Shown here: in pieces, positions 6,222 through 11,715 of the stretch
Layout: every line of letters begins with the position of its first letter
Numbering within the stretch: the first letter of the stretch is position 1
Assembly (NCBI GenBank): GCA_910589315.1
Contig: CAJUTB010000053.1
Location: 1-11,715 of the forward strand
Length of the DNA: 11,715 nt
Direction of reading: 5' to 3'
Source of the DNA: an uncultured Oscillibacter sp.
GTDB taxonomy: Bacteria > Bacillota > Clostridia > Oscillospirales > Oscillospiraceae
Notes under the pieces: model-generated
The model's input: the letters and a program-made list of their open reading frames with translations, nothing else
The model's database searches: none
Told to the model about the DNA's origin: nothing
Made by a program: the position numbers and the translations under genes

Positions 6222-6842
6222 CTATTCCCGGGACCCTTTTTTGGGCTTCCCAATCTTCAAATAGCCGCTCAACCCAGTCGTCAGCAGCTGAAATACCGTG
6301 TCCTCCGTCTCCTGATTGTCGGGAAGAATCCCTTCCACCACATATTTCGCATACATCACCGTCGATGTCAGAACGTGAAGCCACAACAGGTCCTGATTGA
6401 TCTGGTCCAGGCTGGGAAATACCTTCTTGAACGCATGGACCATGCCGATAAACGTCTTGAAATACGTGATATCCCGGCTCTTGTCGTACTTGGGGAAAAA
6501 CGTGCTGTCCCGAAAACGGTGATAGAAAACCGTTTCGTCAGGATGGGATGTCCAAAACCGGAAATACGGCAGCCACAGTTTTTTTACGGCTTTCATCGGG
6601 TCTGTGAGCATGGTCAGCGGGTTGAATCGCAAATGCTCAAAAATCTCCGCCGCCTGTTTGTCCACATAGGTGAAGCACTCGATCAGCAGCTGGTCCTTGC
6701 CGTCGAAGTAGCGGTAAATGGCTCCGGGGGAAATCCCTGCAAGTTCGCTGACGTTCTGGATGCGTACACCTTCCAGGCCATACTGCCGCACAGCCTTCAT
6801 CGCTGCATAAATAATACGCATTTTGGTGTCGTCCAGAGTCAC
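6222..6842 (-). CDS. TetR/AcrR-family transcriptional regulator
   Basis: A 206-residue protein of normal TetR length. The N-terminal DNA-binding domain is clear: MRIIYAAMKAVRQYGLEGVR, then IQNVSELAGISPGAIYRYFD, then GKDQLLIECF, with the HTH at about residues 26-45. The rest is an all-alpha ligand and dimerisation domain rich in aromatic residues (KLWLPYFRFWTSHPDE, FFPKYDKSRD), consistent with a hydrophobic or redox-related effector. The ligand is not predictable. Two GTG codons stand in tandem; 6842 is chosen because the GAGGGG site (6853-6848) is 5 bases away, against 2 for 6845. It has its own near-consensus promoter and a 12-bp palindrome in its leader, which points to autoregulation. It lies 155 bp downstream of the 4Fe-4S gene on the same strand and may control that operon. 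Confidence 0.9.
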   Translation of the reverse strand: MTLDDTKMRIIYAAMKAVRQYGLEGVRIQNVSELAGISPGAIYRYFDGKDQLLIECFTYVDKQAAEIFEHLRFNPLTMLTDPMKAVKKLWLPYFRFWTSHPDETVFYHRFRDSTFFPKYDKSRDITYFKTFIGMVHAFKKVFPSLDQINQDLLWLHVLTSTVMYAKYVVEGILPDNQETEDTVFQLLTTGLSGYLKIGKPKKGSRE

Positions 6843-6860
6843 CACATCCCCTCGGTAATA

Positions 6861-6872
6861 CCTGCCGGCAGG
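6861..6872. promoter_or_regulatory. 12-bp palindrome, candidate TetR operator
   Basis: CCTGCCGGCAGG is a perfect palindrome. It lies between the -10 box (6893-6898) and the start codon (6842), about 14-25 bases into the predicted transcript. That is the place expected for an autorepressing TetR-family protein. Confidence 0.5.
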
Positions 6873-6892
6873 AACCGTCAGTCATGCCAAGC

Positions 6893-6921
6893 ATTATATA
6901 CTGCTTTGTTCCGTTTGACAA
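6893..6921 (-). promoter_or_regulatory. promoter of the TetR-family gene
   Basis: The minus strand carries TTGTCA (6921-6916), a 17-base spacer and a perfect TATAAT (6898-6893), some 50 bases before the start codon. It is one of the strongest promoters in the window. Confidence 0.8.
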
Positions 6922-7000
6922 TACCTTTTTCCTTGGATATCCCGGTCTTTTGCCGTGAGCTTTATTCCCAAACGATAAAACGGCGGTTTTTCCCGTATGG

Positions 7001-7897
7001 TTACGGCTCCTCCAGCCTTTCCGCGCGCGGTTTTTCCGCGCCGCACGCAAAGCCGGAGGCAATCGCGCCGGTTGGACAGACGGCTTTGCACATTCCGCAG
7101 CGAATGCATTCCGGGCCGTTGATGTTCTTTGTAACCTCCACGGCCATCGGGCAGATATGTTCGCACTTTTTGCAGCCAATGCATTTCGTTTCATCCAGAT
7201 TCATCTGAAAGAAGCTGAACCGGTTGAACACCGCGTAAAACGCCCCCAGGGGACAGAGATACCGGCAGAACGGACGGTGAACGAACATAGACGCCGCCGC
7301 TATCACAACCAGAATCAACGCCTTCCAGCTGAACAGCGCGCCAGCCAGCGTCCGCAGGGCCGGGTCCGCAATCATCAGGGGAATTCCGCCGCCCAGCGTC
7401 CCAGCGGGGCAGACGTATTGGCAAAAGTAAGGCGGCGTCACCCCGGTCTTTGTCACGGCAAAGGCCGGAAGCAGAATCACCAGCGCCAGCAGAACAAGAT
7501 ATTTGAGATACCGGGCGGGCCGGTCGATTTTCTTCGGGACGCGCCGCTTGGGAACCGGAATTTTATGAAGCAGGTCCTGAACCAGTCCAAACGGACACAG
7601 CAGGCCGCATACCACCCGGCCCAGGACAATACCGAACAGCATCAGCAGGCCCAGGACGTAAAACGGGAAATGACGCTTCATACCGCCCACCGCCGCCTGA
7701 AGGGAACCGATGGGACAGGCTCCCAGCGCGCCGGGACACGAATAGCAGTTCAGAACCGGAACGCAGACGGCCTTTGTCCCGCCGGTAAAAATGTGCCCTT
7801 TTTGAAAACCGGCGGCATAGCCGTTCACCAGGACGGCGGAAAGAAGCTGGACCGTTCGCTGAAAAGAAAGCCGCCTTTTCCCGCTTCCGCCCTTCAT
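7001..7897 (-). CDS. NapH/MauN-like polytopic membrane 4Fe-4S protein
   Basis: 298 residues with about four or five hydrophobic segments (about 15-31, 79-98, 131-149, 190-207) and many cysteines in ordered motifs. These are NCYSCPGALGACPIGS (Cys51, 54, 61), CGLLCPFG (97, 101), CQYVCPAG (159, 163) and CRYLCPLG (211, 215). A C-terminal 2[4Fe-4S] ferredoxin domain follows: CIGCKKCEHICP (239-249) and CIRCGMCKAVCP (264-274). This is the Fer4_5/NapH architecture of membrane electron-transfer proteins that pass electrons between the cytoplasm and an outside acceptor. The ATG at 7897 is chosen because it overlaps the stop of the small CXXC gene (ATGA). A frame open 29 codons further upstream is only the shadow of that gene. 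Its likely partner is the TlpA-like lipoprotein, with electrons or thiols relayed through the small CXXC protein; this role is inference. Confidence 0.92.
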   Translation of the reverse strand: MKGGSGKRRLSFQRTVQLLSAVLVNGYAAGFQKGHIFTGGTKAVCVPVLNCYSCPGALGACPIGSLQAAVGGMKRHFPFYVLGLLMLFGIVLGRVVCGLLCPFGLVQDLLHKIPVPKRRVPKKIDRPARYLKYLVLLALVILLPAFAVTKTGVTPPYFCQYVCPAGTLGGGIPLMIADPALRTLAGALFSWKALILVVIAAASMFVHRPFCRYLCPLGAFYAVFNRFSFFQMNLDETKCIGCKKCEHICPMAVEVTKNINGPECIRCGMCKAVCPTGAIASGFACGAEKPRAERLEEP

Positions 7898-8040
7898 CCG
7901 ACCCCGATGCATTCCAGACATATTTTCACCGCCTTCTGCATGACCTCCAAATGTTCCTGGTTCATAAGCCCAACCGCAATGCATACAGCCGACAGTCCCA
8001 GCACGCCGTACCGCACAAACAAAACCGATTTACGCTTCAA
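7894..8040 (-). CDS. CD1871A-like small CXXC membrane protein (48 aa)
   Basis: This short frame is hidden between two larger genes. The TTG at 8040 overlaps the end of the thioredoxin gene by 11 bases, and the TGA (7896-7894) overlaps the start of the 4Fe-4S gene. The peptide starts LKRKSVLFVRYGVLGLSAVC (the first residue would be Met), with one membrane helix at about residues 6-26. It ends AVKICLECIGVG with a Cys41-x-x-Cys44 pair. The ending 'A..ICLECIG.G' after a basic start and one helix is what I recall of the clostridial 'CD1871A family CXXC motif-containing protein', usually 43-50 residues. Its cysteine pair could pass electrons or disulfides between the membrane 4Fe-4S protein and the TlpA-like lipoprotein. 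A purine-rich AAAGGCGG stretch precedes the TTG. The start is less certain than the frame. Confidence 0.8.
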   Translation of the reverse strand: MKRKSVLFVRYGVLGLSAVCIAVGLMNQEHLEVMQKAVKICLECIGVG

Positions 8041-8659
8041 GACTGATTTCCGCCTTTCCGCTCTCTTTCAGCACCGTGTTTACCGCCGCCAGGAACGTCC
8101 CGGACAAGTCCTCCTGCCGGCTGATAATGGCGTCCCCGACAAGACTCCCCTCGCTGTCCACAAATACGGTGGTTGGCGTATACCGGATGTTGTTGCACAC
8201 GTCCAGAAGGTCTCCCTCGCCGGTGATCAGCGTAACGCCCTCAAACGCCGCCTCGTTCAAGACGGCTTCCGCGCTTTCCGGGTCCCACGCGCCGTCCAGG
8301 CAGACCGTCACAACCTGCACATTATCCGGCAGGGCGTTGGAAAATTCGGCCAGGTCGGGCATTTCCGCAATGCACGGGCCGCAGGTCGTCGACCAGAAAT
8401 TGATTACCGTCACATCTTTTGCGGCAATGTCCTCCTGGGTGAAGGTTCCGCCGTCCAGCGTACCGGCGGCGAAGGTTTTCAAGCTGCCCAGCGCAGCGGC
8501 CGTACCGGCAGAATCGCTGGTTTCCGCAGGCGGCTCCAAAGAATCCTGTTCCGCGGGCGGCGATTCCTGGGAATTCTTCTCCGGCGAACAGCCGGAGGCC
8601 AGCAGGCCGAACACAAGCGCAGCACAGAGAAACAGCGCAAAGAGTTTTTTGTTTTTCAT
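8030..8659 (-). CDS. TlpA/ResA-like thioredoxin-fold lipoprotein
   Basis: 209 residues. A lipoprotein signal peptide ends in LLASGC (lipid-modified Cys24), and a Ser/Glu/Pro/Ala-rich tether (about 25-55) leads into a thioredoxin fold. The active site is WSTTCGPC (redox Cys93 and Cys96) and the cis-proline is in RYTPTTVFVD (Pro162). Such proteins act outside the membrane as thiol-disulfide reductases or oxidoreductases of the TlpA/ResA type. The ATG at 8659 is preferred: AGGAAG lies 7 bases upstream, while the in-frame GTG at 8662 is one codon earlier. The next gene starts inside its 3' end and is followed by a membrane 4Fe-4S protein, so the three probably form one redox unit. The exact substrate (cytochromes, peptide methionine sulfoxide, oxidised surface thiols) cannot be told from the sequence. 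Confidence 0.93.
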   Translation of the reverse strand: MKNKKLFALFLCAALVFGLLASGCSPEKNSQESPPAEQDSLEPPAETSDSAGTAAALGSLKTFAAGTLDGGTFTQEDIAAKDVTVINFWSTTCGPCIAEMPDLAEFSNALPDNVQVVTVCLDGAWDPESAEAVLNEAAFEGVTLITGEGDLLDVCNNIRYTPTTVFVDSEGSLVGDAIISRQEDLSGTFLAAVNTVLKESGKAEISLEA

Positions 8660-8719
8660 CACAATTCTTCCTTTTCATTCAAAATATTTGCATGACATGG
8701 GGCGGCTTTACGGCTGGAA

Positions 8720-9892
8720 TCAGGCGGAAAAATCTGCTTTCAGCGATTGAATTCGTTTTTCGTCCCCAAAGATTTTCGCAATCGTATAGGCGATAATCTG
8801 CGCACCCGTGACCAGCGATTGGTGGGCTCGGTCCGTCTTCATCGCTTCGGCAAATTCCCGGGTGTGGAGGGCTACCCCCTCGTTCACCGCCTGGAGGCAG
8901 GGCTGCAACGCGGGACATACAAAGCTGACGTTGCCGATGTCCGAGGATGCAAAAATACCGTTTGGGTCGCCGTTCAGGGGCAGGCCCAGTTCCTTGTAGA
9001 CCTCCGTCAGAGCCGCCGTGCCGGTGGGCGCGGCTTTCAGGTTGTCGTAAACGTGGGAGGTCGTTTTCTTTTCCCAGGAAGAAACGCCGGCGGCAATGGC
9101 CGCGCCTTCGGCGCAGCGGTCCGCCTTTTGAATCAGCTCCCGCAGGTGCTCCTTGTCCAGAGCCCGGATAAAAAATTCCACGGATGCCGTTTCCGGCACG
9201 ATGTTCGGTTCCCCGCCGCCGTTGCGGACAACGCCATGGAACTGGGCGTCCGGCTTCACGTGCTGCCGCTGCATATCAATCGCGTGACACATCAGCTGTA
9301 CGGCGTTCAGGGCGTTGACGCCCTCCCAGGGGGCTTTGGAGGCGTGGGCGGCCTTGCCGTGGAAGGTGTATTCGTAGCACGCCAGGCATTGGAGCTTCGG
9401 CGTTACAAGGTTTGCGTCGTAGAGATGGACCATCATCGCCAAATCATAGCCGTCGAAAAAGCCCTGCTCCGCCATGCTGCATTTTGCGCCGTCCTTTTCC
9501 TCGGCGGGCGTGCCTACAAGGTAAATATCGGCGTTCAGAACCTCCTGCAATTCCCGCAGGGCCAGCGCGGCCAGAATGCTGACGGCCCCCGACAGGCAGT
9601 GGCCGCAGGCGTGGCCGATTTTGGGGAGGGCGTCGTATTCAACGAGCACGGCAATTTTATAGCGGTGGTTTCCGCCGCCACAGACGGCGCGGAAGGCGGT
9701 GGGCAGATTGGCGTAAGGAGCCTCCACCGTGTAACCGTAACCCCGCAGCAGCTCCACCAGCTTCCAGGCGGTTTCAAACTCCTGACCGGAAACCTCGGGA
9801 TGGTCCGCCAGATCGTCGCTCAGGGCGGTCAGGGCCGCCTGGTATTTTTCAATTTCAGCGCAGATGACCGCTTTGCATTCCTCGTAATTCAT
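8720..9892 (-). CDS. M20 family amidohydrolase (AbgB/PM20D2-like)
   Basis: A full-length 390-residue zinc-dependent M20 enzyme. The metal-binding and catalytic pieces are present: IGHACGHC (92-99, metal ligands Cys96 and His98; the usual last residue of HACGHN is Cys here), GTPAEE (128-132, catalytic and ligand Glu131/132), MMVHL (His156) and ALHTREF (His343). The lid/dimerisation domain (about 170-285) contains the usual GKAAHASKAPWEGVNALNA. The Cys ligand in place of Asp and the sequence EYDALPKIGHACGH place it with the M20D/AbgB group. That group cleaves amide bonds of N-acyl amino acids, dipeptides or p-aminobenzoyl-glutamate; which one is unknown. Its ATG has AGGAGGG 5 bases upstream. 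It is co-transcribed with the MBL gene, whose stop lies 10 bases before it. The TlpA-like gene follows 60 bases downstream with no clear terminator. Confidence 0.93.
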   Translation of the reverse strand: MNYEECKAVICAEIEKYQAALTALSDDLADHPEVSGQEFETAWKLVELLRGYGYTVEAPYANLPTAFRAVCGGGNHRYKIAVLVEYDALPKIGHACGHCLSGAVSILAALALRELQEVLNADIYLVGTPAEEKDGAKCSMAEQGFFDGYDLAMMVHLYDANLVTPKLQCLACYEYTFHGKAAHASKAPWEGVNALNAVQLMCHAIDMQRQHVKPDAQFHGVVRNGGGEPNIVPETASVEFFIRALDKEHLRELIQKADRCAEGAAIAAGVSSWEKKTTSHVYDNLKAAPTGTAALTEVYKELGLPLNGDPNGIFASSDIGNVSFVCPALQPCLQAVNEGVALHTREFAEAMKTDRAHQSLVTGAQIIAYTIAKIFGDEKRIQSLKADFSA

Positions 9893-9902
9893 AACGTCCC
9901 TC

Positions 9903-10712
9903 CTAAAATTCCATCACAAGTCCGGTGTGAAAGGGATGCACAAGGCCGCCCAGCTCCTCCTGAAGGATGGCCAAGCCCCGTTCTCCGGTGCAGTGGCCGG
10001 TATAGACGGCGGCAATGCCCGTTTTCTGAATCCGGCGGGCCAGGGCCTGGACTTCCTCGTCCGTGCGGGGGAAGAGGTGGAAGCCGCCGATCAGGGCGCG
10101 GAGCTTTTTGCTGGGAAAGGTCTCGCCCACTTCCCGGATGATGTTGTCCGCGCCGCCGTGGGAGCAGCTGTTGAAGATGATCAACCCTTCCTCCGTTTCA
10201 AAAACCAGACTTTGCTCATGGGCATAGTCGTCCGGTTCCATTTTGCCGTTCCGCAGGATGTACATATGGTTCGCTTCTCCGTAAGCGGACAGGCCGGGGG
10301 TCTTGTGGGGAATCAGCCAGACGCCCTCCGAGGGAGAAACGTCGCCCATCGCAAAAACGATCCGGTCCGAATACCGCTCCATTACCGGTTCGGGAACGCC
10401 GCCGTATGCCAGTTCCTCCTCTCTTTGTATGTAACAGGCGTCGCAGCCGGGGCGGACATAGAAGCGGGCGTTTGCCGCGGTTTGAAAAAACGTTTCCATC
10501 CCGTCGGAATGGTCGTAATGTCCATGGGACAATACGGCGTAGTCCACCTGCGTCAAATCAATCCCCAGCTTTTCCGCGTTTTCCAGAAACAGGCCGGACG
10601 CGCCGCTGTCCAGCAGAATCCGTTTGTCCCGGTAAGTAATGTGGATGCTCAAGCCCCACTCGCCGTCCAAGCCGTTCCAGGGGATGTTGTCCGATAAAAC
10701 AACCGCTTTCAT
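9903..10712 (-). CDS. MBL-fold metallo-hydrolase (dihydropterin-synthase-like group)
   Basis: A 269-residue metallo-beta-lactamase-fold enzyme. The di-metal motif is SHGHYDHSDG (His63, His65, Asp67, His68), with further ligands in NSCSHGG (His185), IGGFHLF (His212) and YTGHCTG (His240). The DDYAHEQSLV block and TPG.S stretch are typical of the subgroup annotated as 7,8-dihydropterin-6-yl-methyl-aminobenzene phosphate synthase-like. The name comes from an archaeal enzyme and does not prove this function here. The ATG at 10712 is preferred: GGAGG stands 8 bases upstream and would itself be part of the coding frame if the GTG at 10727 were used. First gene of the operon with the M20 amidohydrolase, driven by the promoter at 10789-10816. 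A cytoplasmic hydrolase of a small phosphate, lactone or amide ester is a safe description. Confidence 0.9.
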   Translation of the reverse strand: MKAVVLSDNIPWNGLDGEWGLSIHITYRDKRILLDSGASGLFLENAEKLGIDLTQVDYAVLSHGHYDHSDGMETFFQTAANARFYVRPGCDACYIQREEELAYGGVPEPVMERYSDRIVFAMGDVSPSEGVWLIPHKTPGLSAYGEANHMYILRNGKMEPDDYAHEQSLVFETEEGLIIFNSCSHGGADNIIREVGETFPSKKLRALIGGFHLFPRTDEEVQALARRIQKTGIAAVYTGHCTGERGLAILQEELGGLVHPFHTGLVMEF

Positions 10713-10788
10713 AGTGATTTCCTCCACCGTTCACAAAATATCCTGTTCCAAACGAACGATCTGCACAAGACGCCTTTTGCATGAAATC

Positions 10789-10816
10789 ATTATACACGCT
10801 CCAGCGAGAATTTCAA
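10789..10816 (-). promoter_or_regulatory. promoter of the MBL-M20 (and perhaps redox) operon
   Basis: The minus strand has TTGAAA (10816-10811), 16 bases, then a perfect TATAAT (10794-10789), about 80 bases before the MBL start. It is a strong sigma-A match. Confidence 0.78.
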
Positions 10817-10910
10817 GCATATTCCGGGTCCCGGCACGACAGAGAAACTGGTATGGAGATGTTATGGAAGCCGCGCCGGGCATATACCAGCGCACTGCTT
10901 GCCGAAAGGA

Positions 10911-10939
10911 TTGAAAGCCGTCCGCGGCGGTGTTATACT
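10911..10939 (+). promoter_or_regulatory. promoter of the orphan 154-residue gene
   Basis: TTGAAA (10911-10916), 17 bases, TATACT (10934-10939), 44 bases upstream of the ATG. The spacer holds a small dyad GCCG-tccg-CGGC that could serve an operator, but it is short. Confidence 0.75.
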
Positions 10940-10983
10940 TTAGGCATATCAAACCGGCAGGCCGGGATATGGAGGACAGAAAT

Positions 10984-11448
10984 ATGTTTGAATGCGGTAC
11001 ATATGAATATGGGTTGAAAACCGGCGGTTTGACCGAGAAAGAAATGGTCAAAATCTTTGAAAGGGCGCTCAGTAAGATCGCTGGGGAAATCAATGATTCC
11101 CGCATTCCCAAGAAGCGGAAACTGAGCAAAAGAACCGGCCCCTTCGGCCGGCCTACTCCAGATGCAGAACCTCCAGAATATGATTATATCTATCTTTACG
11201 GTCATAGACCTAGTAATTTGTATTTAGAGCTGTATCCTAATCGAGAAAAGAATGGACGAGTGAAATTTTCGGAGGAGGGAATTACCTGGAATTTGTACTT
11301 TTATATTTTGTCAGACTATCCAAACCGGATATCGGAGGACGATCGCATCCAGGAGTTTGGGGGCAGAGTGATCGAGGAATTATTCCAGACGCTTCCCTGC
11401 GAAAAGGTACTCATTAAAAAATACGCCCCTGGTGAAAACAGACTTTAA
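10984..11448 (+). CDS. hypothetical protein, 154 residues
   Basis: The ATG at 10984 has GGAGG 8 bases upstream and a near-consensus promoter, so the gene is very likely real. No family is recognised. The product is soluble, with no signal peptide or membrane helix. It begins MFECGTYEYGLKTGGLTEKE, has a predicted helix rich in Lys/Glu (about 17-34), a basic linker (KKRKLSKRTGPFGRP, about 43-57), and a beta-rich, aromatic second half (YDYIYLYGHR, LYLELYP, ITWNLYFYIL). It ends in a helix with the two cysteines of the protein far apart. This helix-linker-beta layout and the tyrosine-rich strands resemble small immunity-type or phage-type proteins, but nothing specific supports that. Base composition is more AT-rich than the genes to its left. 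No clear terminator follows directly. Confidence 0.75.
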   Translation: MFECGTYEYGLKTGGLTEKEMVKIFERALSKIAGEINDSRIPKKRKLSKRTGPFGRPTPDAEPPEYDYIYLYGHRPSNLYLELYPNREKNGRVKFSEEGITWNLYFYILSDYPNRISEDDRIQEFGGRVIEELFQTLPCEKVLIKKYAPGENRL

Positions 11449-11451
11449 GCC

Positions 11452-11465
11452 GGTGACCGGTCACC
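11452..11465. repeat. 14-bp perfect palindrome
   Basis: GGTGACCGGTCACC begins three bases after the stop codon of the orphan gene. It is too short and lacks a T-run to be a terminator, so a protein-binding site is the better reading. Confidence 0.6.
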
Positions 11466-11609
11466 TTCGCATGAACCGGCTGACGGAAGGCGACCTGCAT
11501 GGTGAATTGGCTGAAATGGCGCCTTTTAGGATGCTGGGGCTTGAAAAGCCCGTCAAGCCGCCCGCAAAGAGTTCTTCAAAAACAGAATACTCTACAATCT
11601 GCCATTTTC

Positions 11610-11666
11610 CATATGCAAGCTGCATAGGGTCAAAAAACATTTGAGACCCTATGCAGCCAGCATATG
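11610..11666. repeat. long imperfect hairpin of unknown role
   Basis: CTGCATAGGGTC (11620-11631) pairs perfectly with GACCCTATGCAG (11645-11656) around a 13-base A-rich loop. An outer CATATGC (11610-11616) pairs with GCATATG (11660-11666) after a 3x3 internal loop, giving 19 base pairs in total. No T-run follows, so it is not a typical terminator. It could be a mobile-element end, an attachment-site-like dyad or a regulatory RNA fold. The flanking 11449-11715 stretch holds no frame that I can support; near the right edge there are also a short dyad TCCTA-T-TAGGA (11673-11683) and CAAAA-GGGG-TTTTG (11695-11708). Confidence 0.65.
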
Positions 11667-11715
11667 ATTAACTCCTATTAGGAAAACACACTGTCAAAAG
11701 GGGTTTTGCTTTTGG

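Noticed and set aside
5227..6264. 345-codon plus-strand frame read as a single protein
   Set aside because: Only about 60 residues in it (flavodoxin centre) have homologous character. The rest is out of frame with the SLH and cyclophilin-like segments, so it is a composite over a pseudogene.
7898..7984. 29-codon N-terminal extension of the 4Fe-4S protein
   Set aside because: The extension is the out-of-frame reading of the CXXC gene. The ATG overlapping that gene's stop gives a normal N-terminus.
7157..8695. 512-codon plus-strand frame
   Set aside because: It runs antisense through the Fe-S, CXXC and thioredoxin genes. It is rich in Arg, Gln and His with no domain, as expected for a shadow.
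8747..10141. 464-codon plus-strand frame
   Set aside because: Antisense shadow of the M20 and MBL genes, whose metal-binding motifs are intact on the minus strand.
11432..11644. 70-codon plus-strand frame (GTG 11432 or ATG 11471)
   Set aside because: No ribosome site before either start, no recognised family, it runs through the palindrome and into the hairpin. It might be a gene remnant, but I cannot support it.
1..11715. CRISPR arrays, insertion-sequence transposases, rRNA genes, riboswitches
   Set aside because: No regularly spaced repeats, transposase motifs, rRNA signatures or recognisable aptamer consensus were seen on either strand.

Overview
The window looks like a chromosomal segment of a Gram-positive anaerobe of class Clostridia, most likely a gut Oscillospirales-type bacterium. 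This is inferred from strong AGGAGG-type ribosome sites, the S-layer homology (SLH), cyclophilin-like and CD1871A-like families, and a GC-rich core (roughly 2600-10700). The core is flanked by visibly more AT-rich DNA on the left (1-1930) and, to a lesser extent, on the right (from about 10980). No compositional statistics or database searches were run.

Left, AT-rich block (1-2171, plus strand): the C-terminal half of an FtsX/MacB-like permease runs in from the left edge. It is followed by an overlapping ABC ATPase and a 51-residue two-helix membrane peptide. The layout resembles the exporter/immunity cassettes of lactococcin-972-type bacteriocins. A short sigma-70 region-4-like fragment follows. 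A tRNA-Arg (anticodon CCG, CCA encoded) on the minus strand, with a strong hairpin terminator and candidate promoters, sits at the boundary with the GC-rich core. That makes it a plausible integration site for the block to its left.

Middle (2602-6016): malQ (GH77 4-alpha-glucanotransferase) lies downstream of a LysR-type regulator whose reading frame is broken by a one-base shift between the HTH and the effector domain. Divergent to the regulator is a degraded gene. Its signal peptide plus SLH segment, flavodoxin middle segment and cyclophilin-like C-terminal domain lie in different frames, so it looks like a deleted and frameshifted multidomain surface or redox protein.

Right-centre (6222-10712, all minus strand): a promoter of near-consensus form at 10789-10816 drives a metallo-beta-lactamase-fold hydrolase and an M20 amidohydrolase 10 bp apart. 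After 60 bp come a TlpA-like thioredoxin lipoprotein, a 48-codon CXXC membrane peptide of the CD1871A type and a polytopic NapH-like 4Fe-4S protein. The last three genes overlap one another, so they probably act together in electron or thiol transfer across the membrane. A TetR-family regulator with its own promoter and a palindromic candidate operator ends the series.

Right end (10984-11715): an orphan 154-residue protein with a very good promoter and RBS, then non-coding sequence with a 14-bp palindrome and a long imperfect hairpin of unknown role.
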